From positions 19,229,271-19,293,270 of the forward strand of contig OY986972.1 of NCBI GenBank assembly GCA_963920575.1: 64,000 nucleotides of DNA. The letters run 5' to 3'. The position numbers and the translations under genes are program-made. The notes under the pieces were generated by a model. It saw only the letters and a program-made list of their open reading frames with translations. It was not told the DNA's origin and did no database searches. This document shows, piece by piece, positions 53,583 to 62,790 of this stretch. This stretch comes from Narthecium ossifragum. Lineage: Eukaryota; Streptophyta; Magnoliopsida; Dioscoreales; Nartheciaceae. Numbering within the stretch: the first letter of the stretch is position 1; each line of letters opens with the position of its first letter.

Positions 53583-55100
53583 CTAGCCTTTGATTATCAC
53601 TTTGGGACTTGGTCGATGACTCGGGAAACCCTTGAACTTCCTTGCCTTTAGACTTAGCTTCAACCTATATGACTTCTGCCTTCTCTTGCCCAAACCAAGA
53701 TGGCCAAACTTGCTGAGCTGCCTCGTTATGATCATCTGCTTTCGCTTTGCCCCAACCCGTTGGGGTAATTGGTGGCTCTTCTGCCCGTTGAACATACTTG
53801 GCCACATCGCTTTTTGGAACTCACATTTTTACCACCGGGTCTCCATAGCAGACTAAGTAATCAAACTTCTCACTAGGTTCGCCCTGAGTGCTCACAGCCG
53901 GGTTGCCTACCTTGTAAAGTTCCATCATGAGCTTCTTCTGTGAAATATTCCTCCTTGCCACTTCTTGTTCGACCTTAATTGGGACTTCTATTTCTACCCA
54001 CTCCGTGTCTTCTACCACTGGCTCCTATGTATCGTCCCAACCAGTTGGGACAATTGGATCTTGTACAACTGGTGTTAACTGAGCGACAACTTCTGTCCTC
54101 TTAACTAGACGCTTAATCTTTACATCTCCATAAACTCTCAGATAATCATATCGGCCACTTGGCTGGCCGCCTGTTCCTACTACTGGATTGCTTTCGTCAT
54201 AAAGCTACAGTAGCAATCGCTCAGTAGGAATACCCCTCCTCCTTGCCTCTGCTATAACGTCAATCTTCTCCTCAATCTCAACATACTCGTCCTCATCGTC
54301 ATGTATCAAATTAACTAACGCATGTCCCATACTTTCCTCGACCAATGCAGTTGACGCTTCCCCATCGTTGGCCATGTCAAAGATATCAGAATCACTCTCC
54401 AGTGGACACTGCTGTCCGAGGCGACTAGGCAGTATGTAATGGTTGGTGATGACTAGAAGCATGGTTCCAAACTGGATCACTTGGTTTTCCTCATCCTCCT
54501 CCTCCTCATCCTTCTTGGGACGATAGAACTTGTTGGTTCCTTTACCTCCTGCCTTGGAGCTGGCAGTGTTCTCTTCCTCCTCCACAATATCCTCGGTCTG
54601 TTCTTGCCTACTTTCTTGAGCATGTCTGGCCTTCATCATTTGGTCATACTTCTTCTGATATCACCGGTATTGAGTTCTGGTCAATTCTTCCACCGGAACT
54701 GATCGGCGAGTGTAATAGTTATAATTGTACCACCTATCTGGTTTATATGGTTGAGGCAAGAAATTCCTAGGGTAAATATGCGGTTGATCACGACTCCATT
54801 GCCATGATTGTGGCCGATGAAACTTCATTCCGGCCACTGGGGTAATTGGGCGACTGAGACCCCAATGACACCTTGGGCACAGGCTCTGGGGCATTGGGGT
54901 TTTCCCTTGTCATGGCTAAGTCTGAACTTCGACAACTTCAAGTTTGGCACATCGGTCCTGATTCTCATCAATCATAATCTTGAACTTCGGCAACTTCAAA
55001 TTTGCCACATCGGTCATAACCATTGCCACTTGAGAAGTCTTGGGAAATGGGTTAGTATCAACTCCCATATCCTTCGCCGGAAAACCAATTCTACCTGAAT
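53583..55100 (-). pseudogene. Tat-type gag-protease linker region, acidic, broken
   Basis: The piece at 54639-54205 is Glu/Asp-rich (DIVEEEENTASSKAGG, then EEEEDEENQVIQFG and IHDDEDEYVEIEEKIDVIAE) and ends GIPTERLLL. That ending recurs in altered form near 54018-53821 (VPIKVEQEVARRNISQKKLMMELY), so the linker contains a diverged internal duplication. A 54894-54661 piece is Arg/Tyr-rich. Frames are interrupted repeatedly. This lies between gag and protease; no enzyme domain is present. Confidence 0.6.
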
Positions 55101-56509
55101 CAATAGCATCCTACAAAACATTGCAAAAGACCAAACATTGATTAGTATGATGTGAGCAAGTATTATGCCACTTACAATATTTTTTACCCTTAATCTGTTT
55201 AGGGTTTGGCATAAGATGTCCATCATTTAACTTAATTTGTTTGTCCTTCAACAACTGATCAAAAATTCGATTGGCCTTTGAAGTGTCAAATGTAAATTTC
55301 CTCATTTGACGTTTGCCATCTTTGGCAACTTCCTTAATTTTAAACTCTCGCTCAAGCCTAGCAAGAGCCTTACACATATATGGCCGACCCTTTATCAGTT
55401 CAGCTAGACACATATCCATTGCAAACTCACATCCTTCATCTATTTCATCGTCCTGATTGAGTTCATAATTTATGTCTTTATAATAAGTCATTGAAAAGAT
55501 GATTTCATTTAATCTTCCTCTCTTAACAATCGCTCATAGCGTATAGCACTAGTTTGCAATTGGAACATATATATAAAATCTCTATCTTGGAACTTTTTCT
55601 TAAGTTCAAAAGATAAGCCACTTTGAGCGATTTTTATAAACTCTTTCTCAGACAGTGGGATAAAACACCTACTCCTCGCTCTATTAAACCGTTGTAAGAA
55701 AATTTCTGCATTCTCATCTGGTCGTTTCCTTAGTTGAGCTAAATCGGCCATAGTAATCTATGGTTCAGTTTTATAAAACTGTGAATGGAACGCATGTTCC
55801 ATTTGTTGCCAATTTTGTATGGAATTGGCTGGTAGCTTAATGAACCATGAATAGGCCACTCCAGCTAAAGAGCTTGGGAAAAGCCTTAACTTCACATAAT
55901 CGCTCACTTCTCCACATTGCATAGAAAATTTTCCACTGTGATCAATTGTAGACGTCTCGTCTACGCCGGTGAACATGGTGAATTCAGAAACTTTATAGTT
56001 TCTAAGGAACGGATACATTTGATCGACCCAATCAGGATATTGTTTTCTATAAATTGGACGAGTAACTGGTCATCCTAACCCTATCTGCTCATGTAAAATA
56101 TCGGCCACTTGTTCTCGCAGAACACCTATAGGATTATAAAGGGGATTGAAATGCATTTGATCATATTGATCATTTGGTCGATAATTATTTTGAGGAATAA
56201 ATGACGAAGGAACGTCGTTTGGGCAATAATTGTTCTGAAGAATAAATGGCGGACGAACATCATTTTGACGATAGTTGTTCTGAGGAATTAATGGAGGAGG
56301 AACATCGTTTTCACGATAATTGTTCTGAGGAATAAATGGCGGAGGAACATCGTTTTGGCGATAGTTATTCTGAGGAATAAACGGTGGAGGAACATCGTTC
56401 ATTCTTGGGCCACTACCATTATCCCCACCATTGTTAACAATCGACCTAGGATTAGTATTTGGTCCTGCTTGACCACTATTATTAGGAATATACGAGGGAC
56501 TAGGATTAG
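55101..56509 (-). pseudogene. Tat-type gag, broken, with N-terminal 15-residue repeats
   Basis: The minus strand starts beyond 56402. An N-terminal repeat region (56402-56175) is followed by the capsid segment at 56018-55758 (VKLRLFPSSLAGVAYSWFIK, LPANSIQNWQQMEHAFHSQF). Next is 55751-55509 (LAQLRKRPDENAEIFLQRF). The C-terminal part is 55491-55111, with KYCKWHNTCSHHTNQC, a Cys/His motif like that of Tat gags. A gypsy LTR interrupts the element at 56510. The pieces lie in different frames or are separated by stops. Confidence 0.85.
56175..56402 (-). repeat. 45-bp tandem repeat (15-residue unit) in Tat gag, 5 copies
   Basis: The minus strand reads units of PQNNYRQNDVPPPFI, with variants of the residue before N-D and of the last residues. 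The five copies are each exactly 45 bp, so the reading frame is conserved across them even though other parts of this gag are broken. Confidence 0.9.
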
Positions 56510-57052
56510 TGTGAGGGCCGGTCCCTCAGACCTGACTCGACCACGTGGGTCGAGAGCCGGTTTCCTGTTGGTTTGGTTCTGCGTCGGGCACGATCGGGCG
56601 ATTGTGTGGCGGTTTTAGACCCCGGGGGCATTTTGGTAAATATGCCCTCTGGTGGTCGGTTTCACACCCGCGTTCCACACACTGACATTGATTGATGTAT
56701 GTGTTTGATTAGAATCCCTAGGGTGCATCCGATCGGAGGATCGGAGCTCGATCGGGAAAGATCGATTTGGACGGCTGAGATAGATTTGGAATTTCTATAT
56801 AAGGCCTGTCTCTTTCTCTCTTTCCTTCTCTTCTTCTCCTGTCGTTTTCTCCTCTCTCTCTCCTTCGGCTGAGCTAGGGTTGGAGACTTCGGCTTTCGAA
56901 GCTTGGATCTTGGCGGCTCGGCTGGTGGCACGCGTGGAGGAGCTACCCTACTTGCTCAAGTAGGTGTTTCTACCTCGATCCTTGGATCGGGTTCTCCTAG
57001 GATAGGATTATTGTACTTTCGCTGTAGGAATACATGTTAGAATGGTTTGTAA

Positions 57053-58791
57053 GAGCATCCGCATCAGATCCATCAAAGCATTCCCTTCCCTATTATAGGG
57101 TAGGATAAATGGAGAACACATAAAAACCGCCCCGCATCAATCTCCCCATCGCCACCCTAAATCCGGGGAGAGCTACAGTGATACCCCACATGTGGGGTGG
57201 CACTGTAGCATACCCTATATGTTATTTTATATTAAAAAAATTGAATGGGTTATTATTTCACCATTACTTCACCGTCTCTCCTCTACCTCCATCTCTCACC
57301 TCTGAACGCGAGCACAGGCGCAACCTTAGCTGATGGCGGCGACGATGACGGCGGCTATGAGCTTCTGCGGTTGGGGATCGGCAAAGCTCCGGGGAGGACG
57401 ATGGCGACGGCGTTGAAGCTTCACGGACAGTGGTGGTGAGTCCTCTCTCTGTCTCTCTCCCTCTGATCTCTCTCTCTTCTCTCTCAGTTTTTTTCCCTCT
57501 CTTTCTTTTCCTCTCTTTGGGGAGTTTGGTGGTGTTTCTGAGAAAAGGAAAGAGAGGGTAAAAGAGAAGAAAAAGATGGGTTGTTGAAAGGGGTTTGAAA
57601 GACGGGGAGATGGGTGGGTGAGGAAAGAGGGTTTGGGGGATGGGTTTCAGAGGTGATTGAAGGGAGGGATAAGAGAGAAAAGAGAAAGCACCGGCAGAAG
57701 AAATCAGTGAAAGGGAAGGAGCAAGGAGGAATTTTGGCATAGAGGAAAAAAGGATTGGGAAGACAGATCATGGATCATACATTTCTTCTCCGATTTTTTT
57801 TTAATCTTTTTTTCTATCTTTTTTCTTTTTCCCCCTCGCTCTGTCGTTCTTTCTTTCTATTGTTGCTGCACTTTGGAGATAGCAGCCATTGTTTGCATGT
57901 TGGAAAGATCAAATTAAGAAATGCCTAGCTTGCATTGAGCCTATTCACACACAAACACCACACCCAGAAATGCCTAGCTTCCGATTTTTTTTTAATTTTT
58001 TTTTCTATCTTTTTTCTTTTTCCCCCCTCGCTCTGTCGTTCTTTCTTTCTATTGTTGCTGCACTTTGGAGATAGCAGCCATTGTTTGCATGTTGGAAGGA
58101 TCAAATTAAGAAATGCCTAGCTTGCATTGAGCCTATTCAAACACAAACAGCACACCCAGCTGGGTCTTTGTTTATTTTGTGGGGTTAATCAAATCCTGAG
58201 CCCATCGACATGACATGGCTCTAAAGGAAGAGAACTCTACATGCTCTCTTCTCTTTGATGCACTGGTGCTGTTGCCTCTCTTTCTTTTCAGTTGACCGCT
58301 GATGCTTGGTTTGCTTCTTTCTGTTACCGTTGGGGAAGAGAATCATGTTTTGTTTCTTGAATTATCCTGCTTCTGAATGTTTTGTTTCTAATTCAACTAC
58401 AAGCTTTATTATCATCAATTTGTGAACTTGTGAACCTAAATTGCAGCGAAATTTTGATAGATGTATTGTTGGCATTGATTAAGAAATGAATTCGGCTGCT
58501 TTTATTCCAAATTCAACTGTAGTTGTATGTTCTGTCACTTTGAAATGATTTCGGCTGCTAATACACATGGTTCCCATGCATGGCAATCTTGATCTCTTGA
58601 CACCACTAGATAGATATCCCCATATATGAAAATTTCTATTATGTGAACCGCTTGTTCTATAGGGTTCAACCTAGTTATGACTAGACCCAAAGGCAACACA
58701 GACAACAAAGACAACATCATCATCTTGAAGTTTGTTTATGTGCCCAATAATTGAGCTATTAATCAATCATCTATACTATTGTTGATAGCTT
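57053..58791 (+). other. Harbinger left noncoding region, with 191-bp tandem duplication
   Basis: This holds the left TIR, a CT-rich stretch (57270-57500) that may be the 5' UTR of the Myb-like gene, with a donor-like GGTGGTGAGT at about 57433, and AT-rich sequence. A tandem duplication lies at 57790-57980 and 57981-58160. Each copy carries a pyrimidine tract, CCTCGCTCTGTCGTTC, ATTGTTGCTGCACTTTGGAG, ATAGCAGCCATTGTTTGCAT and AGAAATGCCTAGCTTGCATT. No gene is called. Confidence 0.75.
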
Positions 58792-59921
58792 ATGGACTCT
58801 CAAAGAAGTGAAGATTTCTATAATGCTCTATGTGAAGATGGAACCAATCCTAACCAACAAGAATCACAATTTGGAATAAACTCTCCGATCCAAGTGGATG
58901 GAACAAGCAAAGGCAAGAGAGTGGTGCGGGGTGGGAATTTCTCCACAGAAGAAGATACTATACTTGTTTCGGCATGGTTAAATACGAGTTTGGATGCTAT
59001 TCATGGGACTGATCAAAAGGGAACGACGTTTTGGAAAAGAGTTAAATGTTATTATGATGAATACACAACATCAACGTACCCAAACCGCTCTGAAAAGTCT
59101 CTAAGCAATCGCTGGTCAAGCATTCAACTTGCGGTGAACAAGTTCATGGGTTTCTTGGCTCAAATTGAGGCGTCGCGACCATCCGGTTGTAATGAACAAG
59201 ATAAGGTAACTAACATTCATTTATATTAAGTTAATTCGATATAAGATTTCTTATTTTCATATGGTGATATTTTATATTTGATGGCTTTTTGTAGATTGAA
59301 GAGGCTAAAAAGCTGTATCTTGATATTCAAAATAGCCATTTTCAGTTTGAGCATTGTTGGAACAAACTAAGGCATCAACCAAAATGGATTGCTCAACTTG
59401 GCCAAACCTCTTTTAAAAGAAAGCAATCCGGGTCATGCTCTTTTTCTACAGCAGAAGCAATAAATTTGGTTGAAGATAACACATCCGCATCAATATTTGT
59501 TGGCTTGGAAAGGCCATTGGGTCGAAAGGCCGCGAAGGATAGACAAAAAAAGGGAGAAGGTAAAAGCCAAGATTCATCGGAATTTAATGGGGTATTTATT
59601 AAGTGGGCAGAAGATAAGAAGTTAGAACGTGCAGAGAGAATGGCTCAAGCCGAAAAACAATGGCTAGAGCACCTTACCATTGAGAATGAAAAGATCGATA
59701 TTGAACGACAGAAGGTTTTGGCGGAGAGAGAGAAGGCTCATGCGGAAATAGAAAAGGCTCATGCTGCGAAGGCCAAAATTGATATACAACGAGATCACAT
59801 TGAAATGCAGCGGAGGGAGAAAGAGATGCAAATCATGATGACAGATTTAATCACTTTAAATGATGTGCAAAAAAAATATATTGCACAACTTCAAGCAGAA
59901 ATCTTGGCGAAGAGGATATGA
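58792..59921 (+). CDS. Harbinger Myb/SANT-like accessory protein (two exons)
   Basis: This is the DNA-binding partner that PIF/Harbinger elements need alongside their transposase for nuclear import and end recognition. Exon 1 is 58792-59205 and exon 2 is 59295-59921. The 89-bp phase-0 intron has GTAACT at the donor and TTTTTGTAG at the acceptor. The product is 346 residues. The SANT/Myb-like trihelix domain is at about 47-125, with W62, FWKRV and the NRWSSIQ block. The C-terminal half has the NAM-associated-like basic stretch (RPLGRKAAKDRQKK) and a long Glu/Lys/Arg coiled coil (about 260-335). No stops interrupt it. The downstream neighbour is the convergent transposase. The intron is my inference from the frame and splice signals; without it the first open frame would end at 59229. 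Confidence 0.9.
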
Positions 59922-60237
59922 ATATGAACCTTTTGATACGCAAAATGTTTTAAACTTGATAATTTGTATCTTTGAATTCAAGTATGGTTTTGTATCACGA
60001 CATAGATATTATTTTTTTTTGTGGATGATAATAGTTTCATGTCAATTGATAAACTTGATGGCATCTTTAAATACATCCATTAGTTGTGGATGATAATTGT
60101 CTTAAACTTGATGGTATCTTTGAATGCATTCATTATTTGTAGTTGTAGTTTGTGTGTAGCATGTACAGCTTCATCATGATTTTTCAGAAAAGCACAACTT
60201 CATTTCTTGCAACATGGACTCAATACATAACTCAAAA
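59922..60237. other. Convergent intergenic region of the Harbinger element
   Basis: About 316 bp of AT-rich sequence between the two convergent gene ends. It should hold both 3' UTRs and polyadenylation signals. There is an imperfect repeat of AAACTTGATGGNATCTTT (60051 and 60103) followed by GCATNCATTANTTGT. No other feature was seen. Confidence 0.6.
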
Positions 60238-61584
60238 CTAAAGTTGCGCCTGACTGTATACGTTCCACAAGTGCTCGACGAGATCGCTTTGAAGTTGAGA
60301 ATGCACCTCTCTATTTCTAATTTCATGGTGTCGTTGAATGAAATCCCTAAGCTCGGATGTACGATCATGCGAAATTGTTATAGGTGGACTCTCACTGATT
60401 TCTTCATAGCCGGTAATATCTGGATGAAGGTACATGTGCCGTTCATCTTCTACAATCATATTGTGCATGATAATACATGCCATCATAATATCTTTAAGTG
60501 TCTCTCGCTTAAAAAACCGTGCAGGACCGCGTACGATTGCGAACCGAGCTTGGAGCACTCCAAATGCACGCTCAACATCCTTTCTTGCTGACTCTTGACA
60601 CATTGCAAAATGCTTGGCTTTGTTATTTTGTGGCAGAGGGATTGTTTTCACGAAGGTAGCCCACTGAGGATAAATACCATCGGCCAAATAATACCCCATT
60701 GTGTAATTATGTCCATTAACCGAATAGTTCACTGCAGGAGCTCGTCCTTGAGTAAGTTCAGAGAAAACAGAAGATCGTTCTAGCACATTGATATCGTTGT
60801 GAGAACCAAGTAACCCAAAAAATGCATTCCAAATCCATAGATCCTGTGATGCAACAGCTTCTAAAATGATGGTTGGTTCATGAACATGACCAGAAAACAT
60901 ACCTTTCCAAGCACTCGGACAGTTCTTCCATTTCCAATGCATGCAATCGATACTCCCCAGCATTCCGGGAAAACCACGACGTTCGCCAATTGCAAGCAAC
61001 CTCGCAAGGTCATCATTGTTTGGTGACCTTAAATACTCGTCACCAAAGATGGAAACTACCGCTTTCACGAATTTTTTTATACTTCTTGTAGCGGTACTTT
61101 CTCCAATTCTCACATACTCATCCATAGAATCCGCGACCAATCCATATGCAAGCATTCTCAGTGATGCAGTTATCTTCTGTAGAGAAGATAAGCCAAGTTT
61201 TCCGGCTGCATTTCTTTTCTGCTGAAAATAGGGTTCATGAGCTTCGATGGCGGTTTGAATGCGAATGAATACCTCACGACGCATGCGAAATCTCCTGCAA
61301 AAAATTTCACTAGGGTACACTGGTGGATCTGCAAAATAATCCCCAAATAAGCGTTCATGTCCTTGCAGTAAATTGCGATCAATATACGCACGCCGCTTAT
61401 CGGAACCACCACGCGATGTTGATCCTGCTTTGCGCTCCATTGTTTCCTTCGCACATTTTAACGCCAGCAATTCTTCCATCTCTTCATCGGAGGAAGTATC
61501 GTAATACATTTCCTTTTGACGTTTCCATAAGAAATCCATAGAGAAGAGTAGATGGGAGAGAATTCTAGTTGATACGGAAGACAA
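60238..61584 (-). CDS. PIF/Harbinger DDE transposase, intact
   Basis: A 448-residue DDE_Tnp_4-type nuclease that cuts and joins the element ends. The HTH-like N-terminal region (about 100-185: MRREVFIRIQ, SLRMLAYGLVADSMDEYVRI, GESTATRSIKKF) precedes the catalytic core. The core has D213 in SIDCMHWKWK, D264 in GSHNDINVL and E338 in ARKDVERAFGVLQARF. The family motif FSGHVHEPTIILEAVASQDLWIW-like sequence lies between. No stop or frameshift was seen. The Met at residue 16 (61539, MDFLWKRQ) is a plausible alternative start that gives 433 residues; the longer form is reported because it is open. Its promoter side carries clustered AACGG motifs. Confidence 0.93.
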   Translation of the reverse strand: MSSVSTRILSHLLFSMDFLWKRQKEMYYDTSSDEEMEELLALKCAKETMERKAGSTSRGGSDKRRAYIDRNLLQGHERLFGDYFADPPVYPSEIFCRRFRMRREVFIRIQTAIEAHEPYFQQKRNAAGKLGLSSLQKITASLRMLAYGLVADSMDEYVRIGESTATRSIKKFVKAVVSIFGDEYLRSPNNDDLARLLAIGERRGFPGMLGSIDCMHWKWKNCPSAWKGMFSGHVHEPTIILEAVASQDLWIWNAFFGLLGSHNDINVLERSSVFSELTQGRAPAVNYSVNGHNYTMGYYLADGIYPQWATFVKTIPLPQNNKAKHFAMCQESARKDVERAFGVLQARFAIVRGPARFFKRETLKDIMMACIIMHNMIVEDERHMYLHPDITGYEEISESPPITISHDRTSELRDFIQRHHEIRNREVHSQLQSDLVEHLWNVYSQAQL

Positions 61585-61639
61585 ACAAGTTAAGTGGATA
61601 AGAGATGAGTTTGGAAAATGAGTGGATCTACTTATATTG

Positions 61640-61835
61640 AGAAAATATGACCGTTGAAACTATTATTAATGGAAAGCTACTTTGAAAAAATGACCGTTAG
61701 AAATATAGTTGTTGGAATACGACCGTTGGAGATTTGATGGAAAATATAGCCGTTGGAAGAACGACTGTTAGAATATATTCGTTAAAATATGACTGTTGAC
61801 GATATAGCCGTTAAGAATATGACCGTTAGAAATTG
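61640..61835 (-). promoter_or_regulatory. Cluster of AACGG (MSA/Myb-like) motifs before the transposase
   Basis: On the minus strand, exact YCYAACGGYYA strings occur at 61691-61701 (TCTAACGGTCA), 61747-61757 (TCCAACGGCTA) and 61820-61830 (TCTAACGGTCA). One-mismatch versions lie at 61649-61659, 61720-61730 and 61805-61815. This is the consensus of plant mitosis-specific activator sites bound by three-repeat Myb factors. The cluster lies 56-250 bp upstream of the transposase frame and within about 500 bp of the right TIR, so it could serve as promoter, as subterminal binding sites, or both. Confidence 0.55.
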
Positions 61836-62429
61836 ATGGTTGAATTTTAAGCATTTAATTAATAGAAGTATTGGCATAAAATTATATATTATTATTTCTA
61901 TATTATTTTTTAATAAATAATATAATCAAAGTTTAATTATGTAATATAATACAAATTCTATAATTATATGAATGTCAAATAATAAATGAAGAATAGAATA
62001 TGAAAAGAAAGATGGGGGAATGAGTATTTTAATGATGTAGGGAATGGTTTAAGGAAGCTGATGTGGGGTGTTGTAAATAGGGAAGATGTAAAGTAGGGAA
62101 GTAATATATATTGGAGTATTTTAGGGAAGATGGATAGGGAAGCTGATGCGGATGGCCTAACTCTTTGTATGTATAGTGTAACTCCTTTCCTGTATTCCTA
62201 CTTGAGATTTCAGTATTTGAACGGTTGGTTTCCGTATTATCGTCGTTTTGTCGGTTTTTGTCCATTTGGACCTAGATAAGAGATTTAACCATCGAAAACT
62301 GGATTTCTTCACTCCATTAGCTTCTCCTTTACTAAATATACTTGCTTGCAAGATTTCATCTTATTCCAACGTGATTTGATACTTGAAATCTAAAGAAATG
62401 GATTTCCGGCACTGTTCTGATGAACTGTG

Positions 62430-62790
62430 CCAAGGCTCGACGGTCGATCGGTGCATCGACCGTCAAGTGTTGTTTTACCCTTTCTGGGCCTGACGGTCGA
62501 CCGTCGCATCGACCGTCGGGCTCTGTCGGGATTTTAGACTCCCAGGGTCGATGCATTGATCGACCGTTGGAGTTCCTCCTTTTCGCCATTTACCTGACGG
62601 TCGACCGTCGCATCGACCGTCAGGCGCTGTTTGGTTTTGGGCTTCTCAGGGTCGATGGGTGGATCGATCGTCGCCCTTGGTTTTCTTCTCATGGGTCTCA
62701 CGGTCGATCGCCGGATCGACCGTGGCATCATCCGTGGTCTCACGGTCGATCTCCGGATCGACCGTGACATCGTCCGTGACCCATTGAACT
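62430..62790 (+). repeat. GGTCGACC palindromic-word array in the last LTR
   Basis: Words such as GACGGTCGATCGGTGCATCG, ACCGTC and GACGGTCGACCGTCGCATCG are followed by ACCGTC, then CGGTCGATCGCCGGATCGAC and CGTGGCATC. It holds the same position in the LTR as in the copies at 13210, 36870 and 44300. Confidence 0.85.

Larger units (their letters stand above)
57053..62157. mobile_element. PIF/Harbinger transposon, structurally complete, 5105 bp
   Basis: The 3-bp TSD TAA (57050-57052 and 62158-62160) and inverted ends GAGCATCCGCATCAG (left) and GGCCATCCGCATCAG (right, minus strand) are PIF/Harbinger signatures. It contains the two genes expected of the superfamily, a Myb/SANT-like protein (plus) and a DDE transposase (minus), placed convergently. 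Both frames are intact. The next inner bases (ATCCATC versus CTTCCCTATCC) extend the similarity weakly. I judge it potentially autonomous. Confidence 0.95.

Noticed and set aside
57264..57771. Minus-strand frames of 95-158 codons near the left end of Harbinger
   Set aside because: Low-complexity CT-rich sequence. The element's two expected genes are elsewhere, and no domain was seen.
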